DNA of 64,000 nt, taken from assembly GCF_037646705.1 (NCBI RefSeq), contig NZ_JBBHER010000001.1:179232-243231 (forward strand). The letters run 5' to 3'. The notes below the pieces were generated by a model that saw only the letters and a list, made by a program, of their open reading frames with translations, was not told where the DNA came from and did no database searches. Of this stretch, positions 43,914 through 52,291 are shown piece by piece. Within the stretch, counting starts at the first letter, position 1. Each line of letters opens with the position of its first letter. The position numbers were made by a program, and so were the translations under genes. This stretch comes from Pikeienuella litoralis. GTDB taxonomy: Bacteria; Pseudomonadota; Alphaproteobacteria; Rhodobacterales; Rhodobacteraceae.

Positions 43914-44932
43914 CAGCCTGCGGCGCCCTCGAGCGCCTTGGTCAGATTCGGGCCGAGATCGTCGGAGATGTACCCGCCCTCCTGCACCAGGAGAACCGGC
44001 GTTCCGACCCTGCGAATGGCGCTGGTGATTCGCTCGAATCCGGGCGTCGTCACCGCAAAGCCCTTCAGCGGGTCGTTGACGTGGGCGTCGAGGCCGAGGC
44101 CGACGATGATCACGTCGGCGCCGAAGCTGCGCACCCGCGCCAGCGCCGCGTGGAGCGTCTCGAGGAAGAGCGCGTCGTCCGCGCCCCGCGGCAATGGCAG
44201 GTTGAGATTGGCGCCGAGACCGGCGCCTTCGCCGCGTTCGTGGGCGTGGCCCCAGAAGAAGGGGTAGAACCGCGCGGGGTCCGCGTGGATCGACACCGTC
44301 AACACATCGGCGCGGCGATAGAAGATCCCCTGCGTGCCGTTGCCGTGATGAACGTCGACATCGACGATGGCGGGCCTGAGCCCGGCGGCGCGGAAATACT
44401 CCGCCGCGATCGCCGCGTTGTTCAGGAAGCAGAAGCCGCCAGCCATGTCTCCGAACGCGTGATGCCCGGGCGGGCGGCTCAGCGCGTAGACGGCGCGCTC
44501 CCCATCCAGCACCAGTTCGGCGGCGTGGAGCGCGGTCTGCGCCGACCAGTAGGCCGCCGCCCATGTGCCGGCCGCAATCGGGCAGGCGGTGTCGGCCTGA
44601 TGATAGCCGGCCTGACCGACGGCGGATTTCGGATAGCTCGCGGTTCGGCGATCCGGGTGAACGTTCGGGATCACCTCGTCCCCGGCGCCTTCGATGCGCT
44701 GCCAGCGGGGATAGATGCCTTCGAGAAACGCGAGATACTCCGCGCTGTGGATGGCGGCGATGGGGCCGAGCCCGCGATCTTCCGGCGCGGTGAACGTGCA
44801 ACCGGCCGCCTCCGCCGCCTGATGCAGGATACGAATTCTCGTCGGCTGCTCCGGATTGGGGGAGACGACGCCGTTCGCCATGAAATGCTTCGGGTCGTGG
44901 CGCCATTGGCGTTGGTCGAATACAGCTTTCAT
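43913..44932 (-). CDS. aphA: Acetylpolyamine amidohydrolase (class II HDAC-like)
   Basis: A 339-aa zinc deacetylase, close in length to the 341-aa acetylpolyamine amidohydrolase of Mycoplana. Tandem active-site histidines are H157-H158 in LSRPPGHHAFGDMAGGFCFL; zinc ligands are D193 and H195 in VDVDVHHGNGTQGIFY, with a later Asp in GLGLDAHVNDPLKG. The HADPARFYPFFWGHAHERGEG loop is typical of polyamine-type enzymes and narrows the active site. It would release acetate from N-acetylpolyamines in the cytoplasm. It is co-transcribed with the FAD oxidase and faces the peptide-type importer, suggesting uptake then deacetylation then oxidation. Confidence 0.9.
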   Translation of the reverse strand: MKAVFDQRQWRHDPKHFMANGVVSPNPEQPTRIRILHQAAEAAGCTFTAPEDRGLGPIAAIHSAEYLAFLEGIYPRWQRIEGAGDEVIPNVHPDRRTASYPKSAVGQAGYHQADTACPIAAGTWAAAYWSAQTALHAAELVLDGERAVYALSRPPGHHAFGDMAGGFCFLNNAAIAAEYFRAAGLRPAIVDVDVHHGNGTQGIFYRRADVLTVSIHADPARFYPFFWGHAHERGEGAGLGANLNLPLPRGADDALFLETLHAALARVRSFGADVIIVGLGLDAHVNDPLKGFAVTTPGFERITSAIRRVGTPVLLVQEGGYISDDLGPNLTKALEGAAG

Positions 44933-45087
44933 AGGGCCCTCGATCTCCCGATCCTGGCCGCGTCGAACGGCGAGGAGGCGACTTCAAACTGCGCCGCGAA
45001 TCCCATCAGATGACGGATCGCGCGCGCTGCGGCATGTTCAGCATAAACCATGAGGTTCAGAAAGCACGCAACCGGACGCGCGTGAAA

Positions 45088-45108
45088 GTTTCCCCGCCGG
45101 GGGGCGGG
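45088..45108 (-). terminator. Possible terminator after uvrC
   Basis: On the minus strand CCCGCC-CCCC-GGCGGG forms a 6-bp GC stem followed by GAAACTTTC, about 40 bp after the uvrC stop. The stem is sound, but the U-content after it is poor. Confidence 0.35.
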
Positions 45109-45147
45109 CCGATCGTGATGGCGGCGCGCGCGCGTCAGGGGCGCGGG

Positions 45148-47064
45148 TCAGCCGTCGTCATTGAAGAAGTCATGGAGAGATTGCGCCATTTTCTCTGAAA
45201 TGCCCTCGACGGACATCAGATCGGCGAGGCCCGCGCGCGCCACCGCCTTCGCCGAGCCGAAATGCGCGAGAAGCGCGCGTTTTCGCGCCGGGCCGACGCC
45301 GGGCGCGTCGTCCAGCGGTGAGCGGCTCATGGACTTCTTGCGCTTGGCGCGGTGAGCGCCGATGACGAAGCGGTGCGCCTCGTCGCGAAGGCGCTGGATG
45401 AAATACAGCGTCGGGTCGCGGTGCGGCAGGGCGAAGGGGCGCCCGCCCTCGGGGCGGTGGAACTCCTCCTTGCCGGCGTCGCGGTCGACGCCCTTGGCGA
45501 CGCCGATCATGGCGACGTCGGCGACGCCCAGCTCCTCCATGATGCTCTTGACCGCGCTCACCTGTCCGGCGCCGCCGTCGATCAGGATGAGATCCGGCCA
45601 TTCTGGCGTCTCGCGGTCAGGATCTTCACGCAGGAGCCGCTGAAAGCGGCGCGTCAGAACCTCTTTCATCATGCCGAAATCGTCGCCGGGCGTGAGGGAG
45701 GCGTCCTTGATGTTGAATTTCCGGTAGGCCTTGCGCTCGAAACCGTCCGGGCCGGCGACGATCATCGCGCCGACCGCATGCGCGCCCTGGATATGAGAGT
45801 TGTCGTAGACCTCGATCCGGCGCGGCGGCGCCTCCAGCCCGAAGGCTTCGGCGACCCCGGCCAGAAGCCGGGTCTGCGCCGCGCTCTCGGCCATGCGCCG
45901 GGCGAGCGCCTCCCGCGCGTTGGTCAGCGCATGTTCGACGAGCATGCGCTTCTCGCCGCGTTGCGGGCGCGCAAGAGTCACCTTGCGTCCGGCGGCGAGG
46001 CTGAGCGCCTCCTCGACCAGATCGCGATCCTCCGGCTCGCAGCTTGTCAGGACCAGCCGCGCCGGCGTTTTCCCGCCATAAAACTGGGCGAGGAAGGCGG
46101 CGAGGATTTCCTCCTCCGGCGCATCGGAGCCGGTGCGCGGAAAATAGGCGCGATTTCCCCAGTTCTGATGCGAGCGGAAGAAGAACACCTGAACGCAGGC
46201 CTGCCCGCCATCGGCGTGAACGGCGACGACATCGGCCTCCTCCACCGTTGCGGGATTGATCCCCTGCGCTTGCTGGACCCGGGTGAGCGCGGCGATCCGG
46301 TCGCGGTAGACCGCCGCTTGCTCAAACTCCATCTCCGCGGCGGCGGCGCGCATCTGTTCGGCCAGACCTTGCTGAACGGTCGTGGATTTTCCCTCGAGAA
46401 AGCGGACCGCGTCCGCGACCAGAGCCGCGTAGTCCTTCTTGCTGATCAACCCGACGCAAGGAGCGGAGCAACGTTTGATCTGGTGGAGAAGGCAGGGCCG
46501 GGTCCGGCTTTCGAATACGGAATCGGAGCAGGTTCGGAGCAGGAACGCCTTTTGCACCTGATTCAGAGTCCAATTCACCGCGCCGGCGGAGGCGAAGGGG
46601 CCGAAATAGCGGCCCGGCTGGGTCTTCGCGCCGCGGTGCTTCACGATCCTCGGAAAGTCGTGATCGCCGGTGATGAGGATATGCGCGAAGCTCTTGTCGT
46701 CGCGGAGGATCACATTGTAGCGCGGCTTCAGCTGTTTGATGAGATTGGCTTCGAGAAGCAGCGCCTCGGTTTCGGTCGGCGTGGTGACGAACATCATCGA
46801 TGCGGTGGCGAGGATCATTCGCTGAATCCGCGCGCTGTTTCCCTGAAGGCGCGCATAGTTGGTCACGCGCGCGCGCAGCGAGCGGGCCTTGCCGACGTAG
46901 AGCACCTCGCCTTTCCTTCCCAGCATCCGGTAGACGCCGGGCCGCGTCGGCAGGCGCGGAAGATAGGCGCGGATCACATCCGGGCCGGTCGCGGCGTCGC
47001 CGCCCCTGGGGGACGCGTCCTCTTCGAAGCCGAGTCGGGCGCCAGTTTCAGGTGTGTCGGTCAT
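45148..47064 (-). CDS. uvrC: Excinuclease ABC subunit C
   Basis: A 638-aa nucleotide-excision-repair endonuclease that cuts on both sides of a lesion in the UvrB complex. The N-terminal GIY-YIG domain (RPGVYRMLGRKGEVLYVGKA) makes the 3' cut; four Cys lie in the region TCSDSVFESRTRPCLLHQIK...RCSAPC; the UVR motif is EMEFEQAAVYRDRI; the RNase-H-like nuclease has IEVYDNSHIQGAHAVGAMIV and ILIDGGAGQVSAV; the C-terminal helix-hairpin-helix pair has DDAPGVGPARKRALL and GISEKMAQSL. An N-terminal 30 residues before the catalytic domain are unconserved. pgsA and moaDE, which often follow uvrC in related genomes, are absent. Confidence 0.98.
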   Translation of the reverse strand: MTDTPETGARLGFEEDASPRGGDAATGPDVIRAYLPRLPTRPGVYRMLGRKGEVLYVGKARSLRARVTNYARLQGNSARIQRMILATASMMFVTTPTETEALLLEANLIKQLKPRYNVILRDDKSFAHILITGDHDFPRIVKHRGAKTQPGRYFGPFASAGAVNWTLNQVQKAFLLRTCSDSVFESRTRPCLLHQIKRCSAPCVGLISKKDYAALVADAVRFLEGKSTTVQQGLAEQMRAAAAEMEFEQAAVYRDRIAALTRVQQAQGINPATVEEADVVAVHADGGQACVQVFFFRSHQNWGNRAYFPRTGSDAPEEEILAAFLAQFYGGKTPARLVLTSCEPEDRDLVEEALSLAAGRKVTLARPQRGEKRMLVEHALTNAREALARRMAESAAQTRLLAGVAEAFGLEAPPRRIEVYDNSHIQGAHAVGAMIVAGPDGFERKAYRKFNIKDASLTPGDDFGMMKEVLTRRFQRLLREDPDRETPEWPDLILIDGGAGQVSAVKSIMEELGVADVAMIGVAKGVDRDAGKEEFHRPEGGRPFALPHRDPTLYFIQRLRDEAHRFVIGAHRAKRKKSMSRSPLDDAPGVGPARKRALLAHFGSAKAVARAGLADLMSVEGISEKMAQSLHDFFNDDG

Positions 47065-47466
47065 GGGCGCAGTCTATCCGATCTTGTCATCCGTGCGGCG
47101 TGAGGGCGACGAAACGACGCCCGCGCCACACGGTCCGGCCGAATCCTCGGCCAGTGCGCGCCTGCCTCAATTTCCCCCCCGGATCAACGATTTTCATATC
47201 CCCCGTTTCTGTGGATAACTCTGTCCATAATATCGGCGCGAACGCGATTCATGAAGCAATCGTAACGGTTTTGTCATGTTGCCCAAAAAAGGGGCGGCGG
47301 CGTTAACTATTTGGATTTGCTGTTCTTTCTGAACGTCGAGTCGCCAAATGCGATAGCGCTTTCGGGATCGGTTGCGAATCGCCGCCCGCGATCTGGAAAG
47401 TGGAAAAGCTGGGCCGCCCGGGCGCAAAACAAGGGTTTCAGACGTCTCTGAGGCGGAAGCCCTAAG
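47065..47466. other. Spacer upstream of uvrC with a DnaA box and -10-like element
   Basis: 402 bases between the SDR gene and uvrC (both minus strand). The part 47180-47340 is more AT-rich than its surroundings. On the minus strand it holds TATTAT near 47236, 17 bp after a weak TTCATG -35, then TTATGGACA and the perfect DnaA box TTATCCACA at 47230-47210. A 36-codon frame (47197-47087, MKIVDPGGKLRQARTGRGFG...) could encode a leader peptide, but its ribosome site is poorly spaced. No established gene is seen. Confidence 0.5.
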
Positions 47467-48255
47467 TCACTCGACGCCAAGCACATCCGGGGTTTTCCAG
47501 CCGAGGTGTTGGCCGCCGTCGACGGCGATCATCTGCCCGGTCAACGCGGGGGACGCGAGGATGAAGCGGAGCGTCGCGACGATATCATCGGGTCCGGCGC
47601 CGCGGCCGAGAAGGGTCGCGGCGCGCTGCGCGGCGAAATGGGGCGCGGACTGGCGCACGCCGCGCAAGGTGGGGCCGGGGCCGATTCCCATGACCCGAAT
47701 CTGGGGCGCCAGCGCTTGCGCCGCCATCCGGGTGAACGCCCAAAGTCCCATCTTGGCGATCGAATAGGACATGAACATCGGCGTCGGCTTCAGCACGCGC
47801 TGGTCGATCATGTTGACGATGACGGCCGAGGCGAGAGGCTCGCCCGCCTGATCCCGCCCCGGCGGGGGGGCCTGAGCCGCGAAAAGCTGGGAGAGGCGAA
47901 CCGGGGCGCGGAGATTGCTCTCCAGCGCGCGGTCCCATCCCGCGCGACTCATGCCGGTGAGGTCATCGAACTCGAAGATCGAGGCGTTGTTGACGAGACA
48001 GGTCAGCGGCGCGCCAAGCGCGGCGGCGGCCTCGTCGATCAGCTTCTCGGTTTCGGCCTCCGCCGTCAGATCCGCCCGGAGCGCCGCGCCTTTCCGGCCG
48101 GTCGCGCGGATCTCGGCGAGGGTCGCCTCGGCCTCGCTTTCGGCCTCGAGGTAACTGATCGCGACATTCCACCCGTCCGCCGCCAGCGCCAGCGCCATGG
48201 CGCGGCCGAGGCGTTTCGCGCCGCCGGTGATAAGTGCGGCCCCTGGCGTCATCAT
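47467..48255 (-). CDS. folM: SDR-family reductase, FolM/pteridine-reductase-like
   Basis: A 262-aa short-chain dehydrogenase. The cofactor motif is LITGGAKRLGRAMALALAAD, with the K-R-L-G variant seen in pteridine reductases; the NNAS motif is CLVNNASIFEFDDL. The catalytic region has Asp where most SDRs have Ser (AVIVNMIDQRVLKPTPMFM) followed by the Tyr-x-x-x-Lys in SYSIAKMGLW, the pattern of PTR1 and FolM. It may reduce dihydromonapterin or dihydrofolate with NADPH. It starts at one of two adjacent ATG codons after GGAGATCG. The exact substrate is inferred. Confidence 0.8.
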   Translation of the reverse strand: MMTPGAALITGGAKRLGRAMALALAADGWNVAISYLEAESEAEATLAEIRATGRKGAALRADLTAEAETEKLIDEAAAALGAPLTCLVNNASIFEFDDLTGMSRAGWDRALESNLRAPVRLSQLFAAQAPPPGRDQAGEPLASAVIVNMIDQRVLKPTPMFMSYSIAKMGLWAFTRMAAQALAPQIRVMGIGPGPTLRGVRQSAPHFAAQRAATLLGRGAGPDDIVATLRFILASPALTGQMIAVDGGQHLGWKTPDVLGVE

Positions 48256-48284
48256 CGATCTCCGCGATTGTTGCGGCGCGCCGC

Positions 48285-49229
48285 TCACATTCTCGGTCCG
48301 AGCGCGAAAACGCAATAAACAACGTAGGCCGCCATGAAGACCAGCCCCCAGGCCCGGCCGATGCTGGCCCGCGTCATGATGAAGGGCGCCAGCGCCAGCG
48401 CGGTCGCGAGCATGATCCAGAGGTCGAGTTCGAAAAACCCGGCGGGCGTCGGCAGGTCTCCCACCAGGGCGGAGACGCCGAACACGCCAAGGATGTTGAA
48501 CATGTTGGAGCCGACGACATTTCCGATCGCGACATCGGCATGGCGGCGCACGGCGGCCATCACCGTTGTCGCCAGCTCCGGCAACGATGTTCCGACAGCG
48601 ACGAGCGTAAGACCGATCGCCGTCTCGGAAATGCCGAAAGAGGTCGCCATCGACCGCGCGCCTTCGATCAGAAGATGAGCGCCGATCGGCAGGCCGATCA
48701 CGCCGATGGCGATGCTGAGGGCGATCATCGGCGCGGACATGCAATCGGGCGCGTCCGCCTCGAGATCCAGCTCGATCCTCCCATTTTGCGCCAGGAAATA
48801 CGTGTCGCAAAGTACGGCGGCGAGCAGGAGGAGGAACGCGATCCCGGTCCAGGTGTAAAGACCGCCAAAGCCGCAAGCCGTGATCAGCGCCAGCGACGCG
48901 ACGATCATCATCAGGAAGTTCCTGAGCACCCCTTTCTGGCTCACCGCGACCGGCGTGATGAGCGCGGGGATGCCGAGCACGAGAAGGACGTTGGCGATGT
49001 TGGACCCGACGATGTTGCCATAGACGAGGTCCGTGGCGCCGATGAGCGTCGCCTCGATCGAGACCAGCATTTCCGGCGCCGAGGTCCCGAAGGCGACGAC
49101 CGTGAGGCTGACGACCAGCGCCGACACGCCGAGCCGAAGGCTGAGCGCCACCGCGCCCTTGACCAGCGAATCTCCGGTGAAGACGAGGAGCGCGAGCCCG
49201 GCGACGACGAAGGAAAGATCAATCACCAT
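48285..49229 (-). CDS. Calcium/sodium antiporter, CaCA family (YrbG-like)
   Basis: A 314-aa membrane exchanger with about ten helices and the two inverted alpha repeats of the family: VAFGTSAPEMLVSIEATLIG with GNIVGSNIANVLLVLG in the first half and VAVGTSLPELATTVMAAVRR with GNVVGSNMFNILGVFG in the second. The Glu of each GTSxPE binds the cation. It should export Ca2+ in exchange for Na+ or H+. The SDR gene follows 29 bp downstream on the same strand. Confidence 0.95.
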   Translation of the reverse strand: MVIDLSFVVAGLALLVFTGDSLVKGAVALSLRLGVSALVVSLTVVAFGTSAPEMLVSIEATLIGATDLVYGNIVGSNIANVLLVLGIPALITPVAVSQKGVLRNFLMMIVASLALITACGFGGLYTWTGIAFLLLLAAVLCDTYFLAQNGRIELDLEADAPDCMSAPMIALSIAIGVIGLPIGAHLLIEGARSMATSFGISETAIGLTLVAVGTSLPELATTVMAAVRRHADVAIGNVVGSNMFNILGVFGVSALVGDLPTPAGFFELDLWIMLATALALAPFIMTRASIGRAWGLVFMAAYVVYCVFALGPRM

Positions 49230-49269
49230 CGGCGGGGCGCCGCATCATGTTGAACCAGGGGGCCTGCGG

Positions 49270-49482
49270 TCATGGTGTTGGCGCGTCACCGCAAGAGCAG
49301 CGGTCGCCGCGCGCCGCCCAGGCCCCGCACGACGGACAGCGCACAAGATCTTCAGCTTCGTGAATCTTCTTATCCTTCTTCCTGCGCCGGAACACAGGTC
49401 TGGTTGCGCTGGATGCGCCCAGCCGGGCGACGACGAAAACTCCGAAGAGGACGGCGATAAAGATGAGAATCTTCGTCAACAT
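49270..49482 (-). CDS. Small membrane-anchored zinc-ribbon protein (PP0621-like)
   Basis: A 70-aa protein with one N-terminal membrane helix (ILIFIAVLFGVFVVARLG), a basic linker (RRRKKDKK) and a C-terminal half zinc ribbon: CPSCGAW and CSCG. Such small proteins are widespread next to housekeeping genes and their function is unknown. It lies 3 bp behind the S49 peptidase gene, so the two are probably co-transcribed; a role in membrane quality control is only a guess. Confidence 0.8.
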   Translation of the reverse strand: MLTKILIFIAVLFGVFVVARLGASSATRPVFRRRKKDKKIHEAEDLVRCPSCGAWAARGDRCSCGDAPTP

Positions 49483-49485
49483 CTC

Positions 49486-50310
49486 TCAGAGCCCGAACCG
49501 CGCGTAAAGGGCGCGCTCTTCGATCAGGCCGGCGGCGCCGTGAAGCGCATCCTCGACCCCGGGGCCGCCGAGCTTCTGAAAAAGGCTGCGGCGCGGGGCG
49601 ATCACCCTGAATCTGACCGTATCGCCGAATCTGGCTTTCATGGTCGGGACGAGATGACCGATCCCGTCGATCAGGCCGACGGCCTGCGCTTCGGCGCCCA
49701 CCCAGACCTCTCCGGTGAAGAGGTCGGCGTCGGCCAGCTTTCCGTCGCGGCGGGTTTTGACCTGCCGGATGAAATTCTCGTGGATCACCGTTTGCAGACG
49801 CTTGATTCGCGCCACGTCTTCGGCCCGCTCCGGCCGAAACGGGTCGAGTATGGATTTGGAGCGGCCCGCGGTGTGGACGCGCCGCTCGACCCCGTGTCTT
49901 TCAAGCAGGGTCTGGAAGCCGAATCCGGCGTAGATCACGCCGATCGAGCCGACGATGGAGTTGTCGTCGGCGAAGATCTCGTCGCCCGCCGTCGCCAGCC
50001 AATATCCGCCCGAAGCCGCCACATCCTCGCAGAAGGCGTAAACGGGCGTGGATTTCTCCTCCGCCAATCGCCTGATCCGCGCGGCGATCAACGCGCTCTG
50101 GGTCGGCGATCCGCCGGGGGAATTGATCGAAATCGCCACTGCGGCGAGCCGCTTTGGCGCGAAGGCGCGGGCGATGAGCGGCGCCAGCGCGGCGTCGCTC
50201 AGGCCGCGCCCGAACCCGGCCGCGCCAATGGCGCCGTTGAGGCGTAGCACGCTCACCACCGGCGAACGTCTGAAAAGGCTTGCGATTCCGTCGCCGAGAG
50301 CGTTCAACAT
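49486..50310 (-). CDS. sppA: S49-family serine peptidase (SppA/SohB type)
   Basis: A 274-aa short-form S49 peptidase. ISINSPGGSPTQSALIAARI forms the oxyanion region, the nucleophile Ser is in DVAASGGYWLATAGDEIFAD and the general-base Lys is in TAGRSKSILDPFRPE. It lacks the duplicated N-terminal half of E. coli SppA, as is normal for the short form, and has no obvious membrane helix, so it may be cytoplasmic or peripheral. It would digest membrane or signal peptides. The small zinc-ribbon gene follows on the same strand. Confidence 0.92.
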   Translation of the reverse strand: MLNALGDGIASLFRRSPVVSVLRLNGAIGAAGFGRGLSDAALAPLIARAFAPKRLAAVAISINSPGGSPTQSALIAARIRRLAEEKSTPVYAFCEDVAASGGYWLATAGDEIFADDNSIVGSIGVIYAGFGFQTLLERHGVERRVHTAGRSKSILDPFRPERAEDVARIKRLQTVIHENFIRQVKTRRDGKLADADLFTGEVWVGAEAQAVGLIDGIGHLVPTMKARFGDTVRFRVIAPRRSLFQKLGGPGVEDALHGAAGLIEERALYARFGL

Positions 50311-50398
50311 GGATGCCTATTTAGGCGCGATACGGCGCGCGAACAACTAGCTGAGCAGGTTTTACGCGCCAGCCGGCGTCGGGGGATGGCGAGACGAG

Positions 50399-50632
50399 AT
50401 GCGGGACATGACCGGGGCGGCCAATTTGATGGGCGAGCGCGAAGTGCTTCGCTACAAACTCGAAGAACTTCGCCGCCGGCATCGCTCGCTGGATGAAGCC
50501 GTGGCCGCGCTGGAGGTGACGGTGGCGGGGCGGGACTCGCTGGATCTTCGCCGGCTGAAAAAGCAGAAGCTGGCGCTGAAGGATGAAATCTCCCAACTCG
50601 AAGACGAACTCACCCCCGACATCATCGCCTGA
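50399..50632 (+). CDS. DUF465 (YdcH-like) small helical protein
   Basis: A 77-aa protein that is almost entirely two amphipathic helices in a hairpin: LRYKLEELRRRHRSLDEAVA and LRRLKKQKLALKDEISQLED. This is the DUF465/YdcH pattern common in Proteobacteria; function unknown. ATG codons also occur at residues 4 and 11, so the mature N-terminus is unsure. A purine-rich GGGGGA lies 11 nt before the first ATG. Confidence 0.85.
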   Translation: MRDMTGAANLMGEREVLRYKLEELRRRHRSLDEAVAALEVTVAGRDSLDLRRLKKQKLALKDEISQLEDELTPDIIA

Positions 50633-50639
50633 ACCGCGC

Positions 50640-50667
50640 TTGTCGCGCTCTCGCGCACGTCTATAGT
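50640..50667 (+). promoter_or_regulatory. Sigma-70-like promoter of purEK
   Basis: TTGTCG (50640-50645), a 16-bp spacer and TATAGT (50662-50667) lie just upstream of purE. The start point would be near 50674, about 30 nt before the purE ATG. No PurR-like operator was recognised. Confidence 0.55.
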
Positions 50668-50704
50668 GCGCGGGATTTTCAGCATGACCATTCGGGAGAC
50701 AAGC

Positions 50705-51199
50705 ATGACGGGAGACGCCCCCCTCGTCGGCATCGTGATGGGGAGCCAGTCCGACTGGCCGACGATGCGCCATGCCGCCGACGCGCTGGCCGCGCTTGGC
50801 GTCGCGCACGAGACGCGGATCGTCTCCGCGCACCGGACGCCGGACCGGATGTTCGCCTACGCCGAGGCGGCGGCGGGCCGGGGGCTTCGCGTCGTCATCG
50901 CGGGGGCGGGGGGCGCGGCGCATCTTCCCGGCATGATCGCGGCGAAGACGCGGCTTCCGGTTCTCGCCGTGCCGGTGCTCTCGAAGGCGCTGTCGGGGTG
51001 GGACAGTCTCCTCTCCATCGTGCAGATGCCGAAAGGCGTGCCGGTGGGAACGCTGGCGATCGGCGAGGCGGGCGCCGCGAACGCCGGGCTGCTCGCGGCC
51101 GCGATCCTCGCCACGACGGATCCGGCGCTGGCGACGCGGCTGGAGGCCTGGCGCGCGGCGCAGACGGACGCGGTTGCGGAGGCCCCGAAAGATGAATGA
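50705..51199 (+). CDS. purE: N5-carboxyaminoimidazole ribonucleotide mutase
   Basis: A 164-aa class I PurE that moves the carboxylate of N5-CAIR to give CAIR in purine synthesis. VGIVMGSQSDWPTMRHAADA holds the phosphate-binding Ser-Asp pair, followed by ETRIVSAHRTPDRMFAYAEA with the catalytic His, IAGAGGAAHLPGMIAAKTRL and GWDSLLSIVQMPKGVPVGTL. GGGAGA 6 nt upstream picks ATG 50705 over earlier in-frame ATGs. It overlaps purK by 8 bp. Confidence 0.98.
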   Translation: MTGDAPLVGIVMGSQSDWPTMRHAADALAALGVAHETRIVSAHRTPDRMFAYAEAAAGRGLRVVIAGAGGAAHLPGMIAAKTRLPVLAVPVLSKALSGWDSLLSIVQMPKGVPVGTLAIGEAGAANAGLLAAAILATTDPALATRLEAWRAAQTDAVAEAPKDE

Positions 51200-52289
51200 G
51201 ATCGTCGGGCCCGGCGGAACGGTCGGCATTCTCGGCGGCGGCCAGTTGGGCCGGATGCTCGCCATCGCCGCGGCGCAACTGGGGCTGCGCGCGCATGTCT
51301 ACGCCCCGGAGGCCGAGCCGCCCGCCGCCGATATCGCGCGGTTCACGCGCGGCGGATGGGACGATGCGGGCGCGCTCGCGGCCTTTGCGCGCTCGGTCGA
51401 TGTCGTGACCTATGAATTCGAAAACGTTCCGGCGGCGGTGGTGGATGCGCTTGAGCCGCTTGTTCCCGTCAGGCCGGGCCGGAGGGCCCTGGCTGTGGCG
51501 CAGGACCGTGTGGTGGAGAAGACGTTTCTGAACGACGCCGGCGTCTCCACGGCGCCCTTTGCGGCGGTGGATGACGCGCGGAGCCTTGAGGCGGCGCTGG
51601 CCGCGATCGGCGCGCCGGCGATTCTGAAAACCCGCCGCTTCGGCTACGACGGCAAGGGCCAGGCGCGGATCATGACGGAAGACGCCGCGGCCGCCGCCAT
51701 GGCGGAGATGAACGGAGCGCCGGCGATCCTGGAGGGGTTCATCCCCTTTCGCCGAGAGATCAGCGTGATCGCGGCGCGGGGCGCCGATGGGGCCGTCGCC
51801 GCGTTCGACCCGGGCGAGAACGCGCATGAGGCGGGCATCCTGCGGCGCACGACGGTCCCGGCCCGCTGCGGCGAGGCGACGGCGGAGGCGGCCAAGGCGA
51901 TCGCCATGCGCATTCTCGCCGCCCTCGACTATGTCGGGGTGATCGGCGTCGAGTTTTTCGAGACGGAGGAAGGCGCTCTTCTGGTCAACGAGATCGCGCC
52001 CCGCGTTCATAACACCGGCCACTGGACCATCGAGGCGACCGCGACCGATCAGTTTCGCCAGCATATCAAGGCGGTCTGCCTCTGGCCGCTGGGCGACCCG
52101 ACGCGCCATGCCGACGCGGAGATGGTCAACCTGATCGGCGGTGAAGCCGCCGACTGGGCGCGCCTCTCCTCCGAACCCGGCGCTGCGCTTCACCTTTATG
52201 GCAAGGCCGAAGCGCGGCCGGGCCGCAAGATGGGGCATGTGACGCGTCTTCGAGGAATCGCCGCCCCGTCTCCCCCTTCTGTTGCGTAG
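51192..52289 (+). CDS. purK: N5-carboxyaminoimidazole ribonucleotide synthase
   Basis: A 365-aa ATP-grasp ligase that makes N5-CAIR from AIR, bicarbonate and ATP. It shows VGILGGGQLGRMLAIAAAQL, VVTYEFENVPAAVVDALEPL, LKTRRFGYDGKGQARIMTED and LLVNEIAPRVHNTGHWTIEA. The start lies inside the last codons of purE, the common coupled arrangement. It is followed after 2 bp by the acyltransferase gene. Confidence 0.98.
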   Translation: MNEIVGPGGTVGILGGGQLGRMLAIAAAQLGLRAHVYAPEAEPPAADIARFTRGGWDDAGALAAFARSVDVVTYEFENVPAAVVDALEPLVPVRPGRRALAVAQDRVVEKTFLNDAGVSTAPFAAVDDARSLEAALAAIGAPAILKTRRFGYDGKGQARIMTEDAAAAAMAEMNGAPAILEGFIPFRREISVIAARGADGAVAAFDPGENAHEAGILRRTTVPARCGEATAEAAKAIAMRILAALDYVGVIGVEFFETEEGALLVNEIAPRVHNTGHWTIEATATDQFRQHIKAVCLWPLGDPTRHADAEMVNLIGGEAADWARLSSEPGAALHLYGKAEARPGRKMGHVTRLRGIAAPSPPSVA

Positions 52290-52291
52290 AT

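Noticed and set aside
47210..47230. Replication origin suggested by a DnaA box
   Set aside because: Only one perfect and one degenerate box are seen, without a cluster, an AT-rich unwinding repeat or dnaA/dnaN/parAB/gidA neighbours.
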